NCBI RefSeq assembly: GCF_000011185.1
Contig: NC_002689.2
Span: forward strand, 496,001-560,000
Source of the DNA: Thermoplasma volcanium GSS1
GTDB lineage: Archaea > Thermoplasmatota > Thermoplasmata > Thermoplasmatales > Thermoplasmataceae
Reading direction: 5' to 3'
Length of the DNA: 64,000 nt
Shown here: positions 16,809 to 26,394 of the stretch, one piece after another
Position numbering within the stretch: the first letter of the stretch is position 1
How the letters are laid out: every line of letters starts with the position of its first letter
Notes under the pieces: model-generated
What the model was told of the DNA's origin: nothing
What the model saw: only the letters and a program-made list of their open reading frames with translations
Database searches by the model: none
Program-made: the position numbers and the translations under genes

Positions 16809-17897
16809 TCAATGATCAACTAAGCTCATATACAAGCTAAGAAGCTGATCTATATGCCTGTCTATGCTATACTTGCTTATGGCGAGCGTTCTAGCGGAAG
16901 TTGACATTTCGGAATATGTTGCTTGATCAATGTTCAATAGTTTATTTGCTATGTGTTTGATGTTCGAGAAATCTTCGTATACTATTGCGTTCGTGTCTTC
17001 CTTTACAGGAAACTCCTTTGAAACAATGGCTGGCAAACCCATTGAAAGCGCTTCGAAAACTGATATGCCAAAAGTATCTGCAGAAGACGGATAGATAAAG
17101 AACTTAGATACTTCCATAAGCTGCTTTTTCTCATCTTCTTTAACGTAGCCTAAAATATTTACGTTACTAATATCATTTTCTTTTACGTAAGCCTTCATCC
17201 TTTCAAGCTCCGGTCCTACGCCTGCGATGATGAATTTATATCCAGTCCCTTTCATTTCATTAGCTAGCTCTAGGACTCTATAGACCCCCTTGTCCTTTGT
17301 AAGCCTGCCAAGATATAATATTATGTCCTGCTTATTTGAAGCTTTAGCTGGTGAAAGCTCATCCGTATCTACGAATAAAGGTACAGTAACTATATTTTTA
17401 AGGCCGCACCTTTCTAAATAAGCCTTGACTTGGCAGCTCGGAGCAAGAACGAATTTGCATTTTCTGTAGAGATAAATACTGTACCTCTTCCCTAAGTCGA
17501 AGATTAAGTCGGAGAATGGCAGCCTTATGCTTTCCCTCATTTTATCTATATCCGTGTGGAATGTGGATATAGGCTTCTTTCCAAGTCTTCTAGCCACCAG
17601 ATAACCCACAGAACTCATGTAGAAGGCGTTATGAAGGTGGATCACATCCGGCATAATATCAACTGCAGTTTTGAACTCCCTGAATGGAAATGGGATGAGA
17701 GGCATTCTATACTGATCATATGGAGGAAAGGGCACAGTACGTGGTATGAAGACGTTTTTTTCATGCGGATCTCCCGTAAGCGAAAAGATGTACACCTCAT
17801 GCCCTCTTTTCTCTAGCCCCCTTTTGACGTCTTTAAGGTAGGTTGAAACACCATCTGGCGTAGGATAATAGGTGTCGGAAAAGTACGCGATTTTCAC
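16809..17897 (-). CDS. GT4-family glycosyltransferase
   Basis: A 362-residue GT-B-fold transferase. The N-terminal acceptor domain starts MKIAYFSDTYYPTPDGVSTY. The donor-binding half contains YLGRLTKDKGVYRVLELA and the E-x7-E type motif FGISVFEALSMGLP. The pattern is like glycosyltransferases that put a hexose on diacylglycerol or polyprenyl lipids, so it may build a membrane glycolipid or N-glycan precursor. Acceptor and donor are unknown. It shares orientation with the NAD-kinase-like gene upstream (74-bp gap). Confidence 0.82.
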   Translation of the reverse strand: MKIAYFSDTYYPTPDGVSTYLKDVKRGLEKRGHEVYIFSLTGDPHEKNVFIPRTVPFPPYDQYRMPLIPFPFREFKTAVDIMPDVIHLHNAFYMSSVGYLVARRLGKKPISTFHTDIDKMRESIRLPFSDLIFDLGKRYSIYLYRKCKFVLAPSCQVKAYLERCGLKNIVTVPLFVDTDELSPAKASNKQDIILYLGRLTKDKGVYRVLELANEMKGTGYKFIIAGVGPELERMKAYVKENDISNVNILGYVKEDEKKQLMEVSKFFIYPSSADTFGISVFEALSMGLPAIVSKEFPVKEDTNAIVYEDFSNIKHIANKLLNIDQATYSEMSTSARTLAISKYSIDRHIDQLLSLYMSLVDH

Positions 17898-17971
17898 TTA
17901 TTACCACGCCTCCCTCTGCATCGACTCTGACTTCATGAAAGTACAGCTGATCGTGAAGTTAAATTGCCTCT

Positions 17972-19018
17972 TCATCTTATGACCTTTACGAGCTTGTACC
18001 TGCCATAACCTACAAGCACTTTTACATATCCGTTCGACCATAGAGGTATCTGTGTATCGATATAAACATACTTCAGGTGCTCTGCCTTGGAAGGTGAAGA
18101 AACAACGATTAAATTTTCCTCACCGACTCTTTCTAGGATTCTGTCTGATATCTGCTTGTTACCTCTCCCTAAGAGAAAGTTCTGTCCACCCACAGGTGAT
18201 ATTACTAGCATGCATTTGTCCGAACATGCTTCATAAATCTCGCTTTCTGACGCATCTTCTTTAATCAGTTTTTTGTTCCTTAAAATATCGAAGCCAAGTA
18301 CGTTGCTCTTAATTCCCATCTCCTCTTCGATTGTTTTGCACGTATTCCCTGGCCCTATGATATAAGTCTCATCTGCCATATGCTCGATCACATACTCTGC
18401 TATGTCCTCAGCTCCAGCAATGTCATACTCTGCCTTTGAGTTTTCAACTATATATTGGGCTTCCGGTACTTTAAGTTGACCATACCTCTTTACACTGAGT
18501 ATGCCCTTTCTGTATAGCTCCTCATCTATATCAACAACTTCTGCTTTATCTATCCTGTAGTTGCCCTTTGCAACCTGATTGACAGCATCTGCCGCACGCT
18601 CCGGAGATATGGCAAATACAGAGCTATACATCTTTACACCAGCTGGAACGCCAATAACAGGTAAGTCGTTACGTGAGTTAAGTATGTCCCTCGCAGTTCC
18701 ATCTCCCCCAACAAATACCAGCAAATCGGCGCTTTCTATAGATTTGACAAAATTTATTGTATCTTGCCTGGTAGTAGGCGAAGAAGGCGTGTATATGACA
18801 TCATATTCCTTGGTATATATACTTACTTCTGACTCACCCATACAACCCGATGGCACAAAAAAATGTAGCCCATTAAAGTCGAGCTTCTTAAGAAACCTGT
18901 GCGACCTAACGATGGAGATAGATTTAGAAACATCCTCTAAGGCTAGGCCATCAGACCCCTTCAGGTTCAACGTAGCGCCAAGCCCAGCCACTGGATTTAT
19001 AACGAAAGCAATATTCAT
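17972..19018 (-). CDS. NAD-kinase-like protein, COG3199 type
   Basis: A 348-residue protein beginning MNIAFVINPVAGLG, with the ATP-NAD/diacylglycerol-kinase motif GGDGTARD at about 104-111 and a C-terminal PVGGQNFLLGRGNKQIS stretch. The architecture matches the archaeal group annotated as polyphosphate- or ATP-dependent NAD kinases. It would phosphorylate NAD or a related nucleotide; the actual substrate is not settled for this subgroup. Leaderless start is likely (AT-rich TATA candidate upstream). Confidence 0.75.
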   Translation of the reverse strand: MNIAFVINPVAGLGATLNLKGSDGLALEDVSKSISIVRSHRFLKKLDFNGLHFFVPSGCMGESEVSIYTKEYDVIYTPSSPTTRQDTINFVKSIESADLLVFVGGDGTARDILNSRNDLPVIGVPAGVKMYSSVFAISPERAADAVNQVAKGNYRIDKAEVVDIDEELYRKGILSVKRYGQLKVPEAQYIVENSKAEYDIAGAEDIAEYVIEHMADETYIIGPGNTCKTIEEEMGIKSNVLGFDILRNKKLIKEDASESEIYEACSDKCMLVISPVGGQNFLLGRGNKQISDRILERVGEENLIVVSSPSKAEHLKYVYIDTQIPLWSNGYVKVLVGYGRYKLVKVIR

Positions 19019-19204
19019 AAACTATAATCCTATACATACTATATTATCTTATTAAATTCAACGCATTTAGTTCATTATAACAAATTTTTACGTTTTGTAT
19101 TTTCTGCCTATTTGACATCTCCTACAATTCTCCTCCAGAAACTTTATATGTAGATTTTTTGCATTATAAACCTTTTATAACCGGTATCCATACTCTAAAA
19201 ATCA

Positions 19205-20404
19205 ATGGACACGGGGAATACGAGTGATGATGCTGGATACGCCCGTTCGTTTAGGCTCATTTTAACTTCCAGATCTGCAAGGAGCATCGGAATAATATTT
19301 GTAGCGCTATCTCTACCACTTTATCTGCTTATCCTTCACGTTTCAATAGTAAACATCGGGATCATTTATGTAGGCACAGCCTTAGTAAACGTTTCATTCT
19401 CCTTAGGCATAGGTATGCTTGGAGACAGAATAGGATACAAGTATTCACTTATGCTTGGTGAGCTTCCCGCCCTCGTGGCAACGACGTTCCTTGCCTTTTC
19501 AAAAAGCGTCGATCTAATCGTAATAGCAACTATAGTTTCAGGAAGTGTGGGAGCATCAGGTGGAATGCGTGGCTCATTTTCCGTGGGCATAACACCGTAC
19601 ATAGCCAGGATCTGGAAAGACCAGAGCGAGAGGATCTCTAAAATGGCGTACATAACCTTTGTTGCCTCAATCTCGTCAATAGGCGGCAGCCTTATGCTTT
19701 ATTCTCACGCCTACGTATCAAAGTACTTTGGAAACGCCGGTGCATTCGAACTCCTCTACAAGTTATCTTTCCTGTTAATATTAGTTTCATTTCTTTCACT
19801 TTCATTAATAAAATATGATGGGAAACAGAACAAAACAACGAAATTCCTTAGAAGAGAAACGCTGAAATTTTCAGCACGTGTGATAACTACCAATATAATA
19901 AACGGAAGCGCGATAGGCTTCTCCATGGCCCTTATTACAGCATGGTTCGAAATAAGGTATGGTGCATCTCCATCGAGGATCGGCTTAATTTTTACTATTT
20001 CTTATATTACTACGGCATTGGGATCTTACGTTGCTGGCCATATTAAGATCGAGAGAAAAAGTGCAGTTTACTTAGGCTCCGCTACAAGGATCGCACAGGG
20101 CCTGCTCCTTATAGCTATGGCACTCTCCCCACTCTTTTATCTTGCATCTGCGATATACATAGTGAGGACTATTGTTGCAGGATTTGGTACCCCAATCCGA
20201 AACGTTGTCAATATTCAGGGTGTTAGAGAAGAGGACCTCGGGACAGCTTCTAGCATACAGGGTGCACCTTCAAGGATCGCACAGTCTACGTCAGGAATAG
20301 CTGGGTTTCTGATGGATTACTACCCGCCTCTTCCTGTCGAGATAGGTGGCATAATACAGGCCGTTGGCGGATACGTGTACTATCGTTTGCTGAAAAAATA
20401 CTGA
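19205..20404 (+). CDS. MFS transporter, function unknown
   Basis: A 399-residue protein with about 12 transmembrane helices. The MFS loop 2-3 motif appears as GMLGDRIGYKYS. A second motif-like segment with conserved RI.Q (GSATRIAQGLL and GAPSRIAQSTSG) occurs in the C-terminal half, as in sugar or drug exporters. The start ATG follows two TATA-like stretches (TTATAAACC, TTTTATAACC at about 19164-19181) and there is no clear ribosome site, so it is likely leaderless. It is not in an operon. Confidence 0.75.
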   Translation: MDTGNTSDDAGYARSFRLILTSRSARSIGIIFVALSLPLYLLILHVSIVNIGIIYVGTALVNVSFSLGIGMLGDRIGYKYSLMLGELPALVATTFLAFSKSVDLIVIATIVSGSVGASGGMRGSFSVGITPYIARIWKDQSERISKMAYITFVASISSIGGSLMLYSHAYVSKYFGNAGAFELLYKLSFLLILVSFLSLSLIKYDGKQNKTTKFLRRETLKFSARVITTNIINGSAIGFSMALITAWFEIRYGASPSRIGLIFTISYITTALGSYVAGHIKIERKSAVYLGSATRIAQGLLLIAMALSPLFYLASAIYIVRTIVAGFGTPIRNVVNIQGVREEDLGTASSIQGAPSRIAQSTSGIAGFLMDYYPPLPVEIGGIIQAVGGYVYYRLLKKY

Positions 20405-20498
20405 TTATTCTGTATTTCCAGTATAATAGCGAAAATACTTGTTATTTTCTAAGGACGGTGGCAATCCTAGATTTATACTGCTGTGATGTTATGTAAAT

Positions 20499-21110
20499 CT
20501 AGTGCACTAGGAACAGGGCAGTTACTGCATCTATGAAATACTGTATTGCAAATCCAGCCAGCAGCAATCCGAATATCCTTGAAACGGCCTTCATCGCTTT
20601 GTTTCCTATGAATTTAGAGACTATTGAAGCCTCCTTGAAGAATATGTATACCATGAGAAATATTATTCCTATTGATACGAAAGTGAATATCTTATCTATT
20701 AATGGGCCCTTCATTAGTATTATAACAAGAGAAATGGCCCCGGGGCCTGCAAGAAGAGGCGTAGCAAACGGAACTATACCGATATCGAGATCCGTGGTAA
20801 CTTCTGATCCTGAAGTCTTGGGACGGTTTCCTTCCATGATCATCTCTACGGCCATCAGCAGTAAGATGACCCCACCGGCCATCTCTAACGCTTCTATGGA
20901 TATACCAAAGAAATATATTATAAACTGGCCCGCAAGAGCGAACATGACGAGTATTATCCCACCATATACAACTGCATCTTTTGTAGCACGCATTTTTTCT
21001 CCTTCGTTAAAATTGTAAGTCATTGATGTAAACAGCACTAAGCTGCCAAACGGGTCTATAACAATGAAGAGAGGGATGAACACCTTGAGGAATTCAACTA
21101 TATCATTCAC
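20499..21110 (-). CDS. MarC/UPF0056 family membrane protein
   Basis: A 203-residue, six-helix membrane protein of the MarC family. The conserved VIDPFGSLVLF near residue 18 and the NIxxx-type repeat region FATPLLAGPGAISLVI are clear. Family function is unresolved; early claims of multidrug resistance in bacteria were not upheld. It stands directly after the ABC exporter pair on the same strand (37-bp gap) and could be cotranscribed with it. Confidence 0.85.
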   Translation of the reverse strand: MNDIVEFLKVFIPLFIVIDPFGSLVLFTSMTYNFNEGEKMRATKDAVVYGGIILVMFALAGQFIIYFFGISIEALEMAGGVILLLMAVEMIMEGNRPKTSGSEVTTDLDIGIVPFATPLLAGPGAISLVIILMKGPLIDKIFTFVSIGIIFLMVYIFFKEASIVSKFIGNKAMKAVSRIFGLLLAGFAIQYFIDAVTALFLVH

Positions 21111-21147
21111 TTCGGTGTATCTAAATCCTATAAAATAGTTTTCTTAT

Positions 21148-21900
21148 CTATTCTTCCGAATGCCACTTTATCATTACGCGCCCGAGAAATGCATATATTA
21201 TAGTTTCTAAGATAAATATGTATAACATTTGCATAAGTATAGGTGACAGCCCGAATGCGCCCTGGACGATTACTGCTGCTGATGCGGCTGGTGATACAGA
21301 CAATGCATAGAGAAAAGCCTTGGGTATTATGTAGTAAGGATAAAATGTAGGTGGTAGTACGGTCATAACAACGGATAGTATCCCCGCAATCCCCCACACG
21401 TTCCTAACGTGTGAGATAAGACCAGATACTATAAATGAAATTGAGCTGGTCGATATAGTTAAAAGAATCAGGACTGCTACAAGTACAAGCACGCCTATGA
21501 ATGTGAAAACATGGAATATTATGCCAAGTATCACGTAGACTACAAGCCCAGGAATAGAAAAAACAAAATAACTTAACGTAAGCCCGAACATGTAGTCCGT
21601 TGGAGAGATAGATGTTGCTACAAATAGGTCCTGTATTCTTAGTTGTAGTCTAAGAAAAGCGGCATCTCCAGCACTCGATAGGGAGACAGATGACACGAGG
21701 CCTATAAAGCCGCCAACAAGTGCGTAGTCTAATAGTTTGCCCCGTGAAATAATGAATATTAAGAATAAAAGGGCAAGAGGCGTGCTCATTGCAGATATAA
21801 GGTAGGATGGCCCGCGCTTCACAGCTCTGAAACCGTAATACCAAGCGAACAGTGAAATGTACCTAAGGTTCAAGATATATCCTCTCCTTAATGAAAACAT
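21148..21900 (-). CDS. ABC-2 type exporter permease
   Basis: A 250-residue membrane protein with about six helices typical of ABC-2 (DrrB/NodJ-like) permeases. It overlaps the ATPase gene by 38 nt if the ATG at 21898-21900 is used; a TTG at 21871-21873 would shorten the protein by nine residues. With the ATPase it would form an exporter of a hydrophobic compound, drug or lipid-linked sugar. Substrate unknown. Confidence 0.8.
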   Translation of the reverse strand: MFSLRRGYILNLRYISLFAWYYGFRAVKRGPSYLISAMSTPLALLFLIFIISRGKLLDYALVGGFIGLVSSVSLSSAGDAAFLRLQLRIQDLFVATSISPTDYMFGLTLSYFVFSIPGLVVYVILGIIFHVFTFIGVLVLVAVLILLTISTSSISFIVSGLISHVRNVWGIAGILSVVMTVLPPTFYPYYIIPKAFLYALSVSPAASAAVIVQGAFGLSPILMQMLYIFILETIIYAFLGRVMIKWHSEE

Positions 21901-22702
21901 CGTCCAATGTAATGTTCTTTACATCACACCCCATGCTTATATACTCGTTAGCCTCCGAAGCATTTACATATTTTATGTATATCCCGCCTACTGGAGAACT
22001 ATCTGGCAACGGCTGCCTAGATTCCACTCTTATTAGGCCGTCAAATTCTGATAGGAGTTCTTTCAACGTTCCCTCTTTTATAACAGTCCCGTGGTCTACC
22101 ATTATTATGTACTTAGACAGCGATGCAGCCTCTTCCATGTAGTGTGTTGTAAGGACTATGTCTGATCTCAGGTTCCTTATGAGGGACCAAACTTCAAGCC
22201 TAGACATAGGGTCGAGTCCGGTCGTAGGCTCGTCCAAAAAAACTATATCTGCATTTGCTGAAAGAGCCATAGCAACGAATACCTTCCTCTTCATGCCGCC
22301 GGAAAGTGTGTCTGCAGGCGCTTTCATGCTTTCTTCCAGGCCCACTGAGGAGAGTGCAATCCTGGCTTCTCTATCAGCAGACGAAATAGAAAGCCCCCTT
22401 GCAACTAAGTACATTTTTACCTGCTCAAGCGGTGTTAATACACCTATTGGTGACGCTTCCTGCGGTATGCTGCATATAATTTTTCTAACTTTGTTGGATT
22501 CCTTAACTACATCATAACCGTTAATCGTTACAGAACCGCTTGTAGGTCTTAGCTGCGTTGAGAATATTCGCATCATAGTGGTTTTTCCAGCACCATTTCT
22601 GCCTATTACAGAAGTTATGCCAGAACCTATGTCCAACGATATATCTTTTAGCGCGTTGTTTCCGTTTTTGTAGACCTTGGTTAAGGATCGGGTCTCTATC
22701 AT
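21863..22702 (-). CDS. ABC-2 type exporter ATPase
   Basis: A 279-residue ATPase with Walker A GRNGAGKTT (about 34-42), signature LSGGMKRK, Walker B VFLDEPTTGLDP and an H-loop histidine in LTTHYMEEA. All catalytic elements are canonical, unlike the pair at 3547-5242. It belongs to the DrrA/CcmA group that pairs with ABC-2 permeases. It is divergent from the sulfoquinovose synthase gene, with about 77 bp between starts. Confidence 0.88.
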   Translation of the reverse strand: MIETRSLTKVYKNGNNALKDISLDIGSGITSVIGRNGAGKTTMMRIFSTQLRPTSGSVTINGYDVVKESNKVRKIICSIPQEASPIGVLTPLEQVKMYLVARGLSISSADREARIALSSVGLEESMKAPADTLSGGMKRKVFVAMALSANADIVFLDEPTTGLDPMSRLEVWSLIRNLRSDIVLTTHYMEEAASLSKYIIMVDHGTVIKEGTLKELLSEFDGLIRVESRQPLPDSSPVGGIYIKYVNASEANEYISMGCDVKNITLDDVFIKERIYLEP

Positions 22703-22779
22703 AAAAAATCACAGCTTTGGTTTACGTTCACTGCAACTCTACATAAAAAGCTTTTTATTGCTTCTTCAATACAATAATC

Positions 22780-23952
22780 ATGAAGATACTCATAATGGGG
22801 GTAGATGGCTACATAGGTTTTCCCCTTGCCCTTAGGCTGCTTACTAGAGGACATGACGTTTACGGCATAGATAATTTCATAACAAGGAAACGTGTTCAAA
22901 AGGTCGGTTCTGACTCTGCATTGCCTATAAGTTCATTTGCCTTTAGGAATTCGGTAATTAAGAAGAAATTTGGGAAAGGTATAGGATTCTTTTATGGTGA
23001 CGCGACAAATCCAAAGTTTATCTATCGGGTAATCAATGAGGTGAGGCCTGATGCTATAGTCCATCTCGCCGAACAGCGCTCGGCCCCCTACTCTATGATC
23101 GGGTTGAAAGAAGCCAATGAAACAATGGTAAAGAACATAGTGAGTACGTTGAATCTTATATATGCAGTAAAGGATATTACGCCAGAAGCCCACATACTAA
23201 AGTTAGGGACTATGGGTGAATATGGGACACCGAACATAGATATACCGGAGGGTTTCTTTGAAATCGAATACCACGGTAGGAAAGATGTTCTTCCATTTCC
23301 TAGAAACGCAAGTTCATGGTACCATTGGACAAAGGTGCACGATAGTAACAATTTGATGTTTGCAAACAAAGTTTGGGGGACAAAGGTCACCGATGTCATG
23401 CAGGGTGTCGTGTATGGCACAAGGACTGAGGAAATAGAGAAAACTGGACTTTACACCCGCTTTGATATAGACGAGGTATATGGGACTGCCCTAAATCGCT
23501 TCACGGCAGAAGCCATAATTAACGAGCCTATAACGCCATACGGAAAGGGCGGGCAGACGAGAGGATTTCTCTCCCTTAACGACAGCATCGAATGCCTTAC
23601 GTTAGCATTGGAGAATCCGCCTGAGTTCGGTGAATATAGGGTATTTAACCAGTTTGATGAGAAATATTCCGTCAATCAACTAGCAGAAATGGTTCGAGAT
23701 CTGTATAAGGAGAAATTTGGAAAAGAACCTGAAATAGTACACGTTGATAATCCGAGGGTTGAAAAAGAAGAACACTACTATAATCCAGAGCACGAAAAAC
23801 TGAAGGCTCTTGGTTACAAGCGGACTAAGGATATAAAATCAGAGATATATGATGCCATAGATGATCTCAACAAGTTTAAGGAACGATTAATGAATTTGCG
23901 CAATGTAATAATGCCCCGCACTTATTGGAAGAAATCTGCGTATAATCTCTAA
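22780..23952 (+). CDS. agl3: UDP-sulfoquinovose synthase (SQD1/Agl3 type)
   Basis: A 390-residue extended short-chain dehydrogenase. It carries the NAD loop GVDGYIG (7-13) and, most tellingly, the SQD1 signatures TMGEYGTPNIDIPEG, SSWYHWTKVHDSNN, QGVVYGTRTEE, YGKGGQTRGF and NPRVEKEEHYYNP. It makes UDP-sulfoquinovose from UDP-glucose and sulfite. In Sulfolobus the equivalent Agl3 feeds the surface N-glycan. Thermoplasma glycoproteins are reported to carry a 6-sulfo-sugar, so the same role is likely. A sugar nucleotidyltransferase is convergent, overlapping its stop by 4 nt. Confidence 0.88.
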   Translation: MKILIMGVDGYIGFPLALRLLTRGHDVYGIDNFITRKRVQKVGSDSALPISSFAFRNSVIKKKFGKGIGFFYGDATNPKFIYRVINEVRPDAIVHLAEQRSAPYSMIGLKEANETMVKNIVSTLNLIYAVKDITPEAHILKLGTMGEYGTPNIDIPEGFFEIEYHGRKDVLPFPRNASSWYHWTKVHDSNNLMFANKVWGTKVTDVMQGVVYGTRTEEIEKTGLYTRFDIDEVYGTALNRFTAEAIINEPITPYGKGGQTRGFLSLNDSIECLTLALENPPEFGEYRVFNQFDEKYSVNQLAEMVRDLYKEKFGKEPEIVHVDNPRVEKEEHYYNPEHEKLKALGYKRTKDIKSEIYDAIDDLNKFKERLMNLRNVIMPRTYWKKSAYNL

Positions 23953-24689
23953 AATTTCCCTATCTTTCTTAGAGCTTTTATGCGTGTTTCACTTACTACG
24001 TCTGCGTATCTGTCAGCCAATCCCACACTGATCCACTCGCTTCTGTCTATTTCGATTACATCGCTTTTGACGCCTTTTTTTATTGTTCTATCGATTGCGT
24101 CAGTTAGCTCTACGTTTGCCTTTCCTGTATCTATTTCGTTTAAGACGGATTTATCCAATATATATATTGCAGCCAAGGCTAGGTTGGATTTAGGCAAATT
24201 TGGTTTTTCTTCTAGGCCTGCTATATTTCCATTCTCATCCATCTCAACTACACCGTATCTCCTTGGGTCATCTACTTTGAAGGCGATAAGCCTATTCCCT
24301 GATTTGTACGAATCCACTATCCTCTTTTCGGTATTGTCATCAAATAGTACGCCATCGCCAGCATTAAGGAGAAACGGGCCGTGTATAAATTGGAGCGCCG
24401 AGTGAACAGCGTCCCCGTAACCGCGTTTCTCAGTCTGATAGGCAATTTGAACGTCGGGATAGCTTAACTCTATATATTTTTTCGTCACTTCATCTTTCGG
24501 ATCTAGCACCACTATAATATCGTCTATACCGCTAATCTTCATTCTATATATCACGCAATCTATGATTGGTCTGATTACTACCTTCCCATCCCTTGCGTCA
24601 TATATTGAGAACATCTCCTTCCGGTAGAACTGAGAGGCGCCTGAACGAGTCCCAAGACCAGCCGCCGTTATTAGACCCTGCAACTCCAT
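23949..24689 (-). CDS. Sugar-1-phosphate nucleotidyltransferase
   Basis: A 246-residue GT-A-like nucleotidyltransferase. The N-terminus ITAAGLGTRSGASQFYRKEM is the NTP-binding GxGTR loop. EKRGYGDAVHSA, LNAGDGVLF and YGVVEMDENG with EEKP follow, as in glucose-1-phosphate uridylyl- or thymidylyltransferases. It probably makes UDP-glucose or a related sugar nucleotide, which would be the substrate of the convergent sulfoquinovose synthase. The base specificity cannot be read from sequence. Confidence 0.82.
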   Translation of the reverse strand: MELQGLITAAGLGTRSGASQFYRKEMFSIYDARDGKVVIRPIIDCVIYRMKISGIDDIIVVLDPKDEVTKKYIELSYPDVQIAYQTEKRGYGDAVHSALQFIHGPFLLNAGDGVLFDDNTEKRIVDSYKSGNRLIAFKVDDPRRYGVVEMDENGNIAGLEEKPNLPKSNLALAAIYILDKSVLNEIDTGKANVELTDAIDRTIKKGVKSDVIEIDRSEWISVGLADRYADVVSETRIKALRKIGKF

Positions 24690-24764
24690 GCACTGGTAAG
24701 ATCAATTCATTAAATTACTTTTCTGCCATAAAAATAAATTTAATAATAGTCCATATTAAGGATC

Positions 24765-25991
24765 ATGGCTGATTTCTTTCTCATGGATTCTTTCGATCTC
24801 GCAGGAAGGACTATATATCTAAGGGTTGATATAAACTCACCTGTGAATCCAGTAACTGGAGAAATAATGGGTACAGATAGGTTTAGGGCCCATGTCGAGA
24901 CTATTAGGAAGCTAAGAGATTCAAAGGTCGTTATTGTGGCCCATCAGAGCCGGCCTGGAAAGGATGATTTTACGTCGCTGAGGCAGCACGCGCAGGTCAT
25001 GTCGCGTATTTTGAACAAGAAAGTAATGTTTGTAGATCAGCTCTTCGGATCACTTGTAAACAAGACTGTTGAATCAATGAATGAGGGAGATATAGTAATG
25101 CTAGAAAACGCTAGGTTCTATTCAGAAGAAGTTGACCTTACGACTTTAGAATCGATGGAAAATTCAAACATAGTTAAGGGTCTCTCTACTCTCTTCGATT
25201 ACTATATTATAGATGCGTTTGCCGCAATACATAGGGCACAGACCACCCTTGTAGGTTTCAGGAGGATAAAGCCAAACATAGCAGGTGCGCTTATAGAGAA
25301 AGAGGTTACAATGATCGATAGGTTCAGGCATCTAAACGAATCTCCAAAAATAGCCATACTAGGCGGCGCAAAGATCGACGATTCTATCGCTGTATCAGAG
25401 AATTTCCTGAAATCCGGCTTCGTTGATAAAATACTCACCGGCGGTGTTGTTGCGAACGCATTCCTTTGGGCCAAAGGCATCGACATTGGAAAGAAGAACA
25501 GGGACTTCATAATAAAAAATAACGGAGATTACGAGAAGTTGATCGCTAAGTGTAAGGGTCTGCTCTCCGAGTTTGGTGATAGGATACTGGTACCGTCGGA
25601 TTTCATTTTAAGTCCTTCAGGAGAAAGGGTCTCCGCAAACGGAAAGATTCCTGACGATCAGATACTTGCTGACATTGGACTCGATACCGTGGTCGAATAC
25701 TCCGAAATAATTGATAAGGCTAAGGCAATATTTATGAATGGCCCAATGGGTATATATGAGATCGAAGCGTATTCATCTGGTACTAGGGAGATATTTTCTT
25801 CTGTAGCAAAATCAGAGGCCTTTAGCATAGCAGGTGGAGGGCATACTCTTAGCGCACTGGACAAGCTTGGTCTGACAAACAGGATAGATCATGCGTCAAC
25901 AGGCGGAGGGGCACTCATAAGCTATTTAAGTGGTGAAGCTATGCCAGTACTCGAAGCATTGAAGGAAAGCAAACGTTTGTTTGAGGTGTAG
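24765..25991 (+). CDS. pgk: Phosphoglycerate kinase
   Basis: A 408-residue glycolytic and gluconeogenic enzyme that exchanges phosphate between 1,3-bisphosphoglycerate and [14 protein letters not shown] (20-30), [28 protein letters not shown] and the C-terminal nucleotide loop GGGHT are all present. The ATG at 24765 follows a TATA-like AAATTTAATAATAG by about 29 nt, suggesting a leaderless mRNA. The prefoldin gene follows after 4 bp, so pgk heads an operon with pfdA and ftsY. Confidence 0.95.
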
Positions 25992-25995
25992 ATAA

Positions 25996-26388
25996 ATGGC
26001 AAGAGATGTTGAGGCTCAATTGAATTACATAGAATCTCTAATTTCATCAGTTGATGCACAGATAGATGCAATTAATAAAATGGTATTGGAAGTGCAAACC
26101 ACGATACAAATACTTAGCAGTGATGAACTGAGACAGAGTAAGGAGAGGCTTATATCTGTTGGATCGGGGATATTTGCTAATGGGAATTTAGATCTGGACA
26201 GCGATTTGATAGTCCCAATCGGCTCTGGCGTATATATAGCTGAAAAAAGATCGGAAACTATAGAAAGGCTTAAGGCTAACATAGAAAACCTAAAAGAGTC
26301 GATACAGAAATTAATGGATCAAAGGCGTACCCTTGTAGATCAATACAATACCGTATATACTACGGAAGCTACAAGAAATATAAAATGA
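25996..26388 (+). CDS. pfdA: Prefoldin alpha subunit
   Basis: A 130-residue coiled-coil protein with two long helices flanking a central beta-hairpin region (IFANGNLDLDSDLIVPIGSG). This is the alpha-prefoldin layout; the hexamer holds unfolded chains for the thermosome. Helices are at about 1-55 and 85-125. It sits between pgk and ftsY with gaps of 4 and 6 bp, the pfdA-ftsY neighbourhood known from many archaea. Confidence 0.9.
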   Translation: MARDVEAQLNYIESLISSVDAQIDAINKMVLEVQTTIQILSSDELRQSKERLISVGSGIFANGNLDLDSDLIVPIGSGVYIAEKRSETIERLKANIENLKESIQKLMDQRRTLVDQYNTVYTTEATRNIK

Positions 26389-26394
26389 TGCAAG

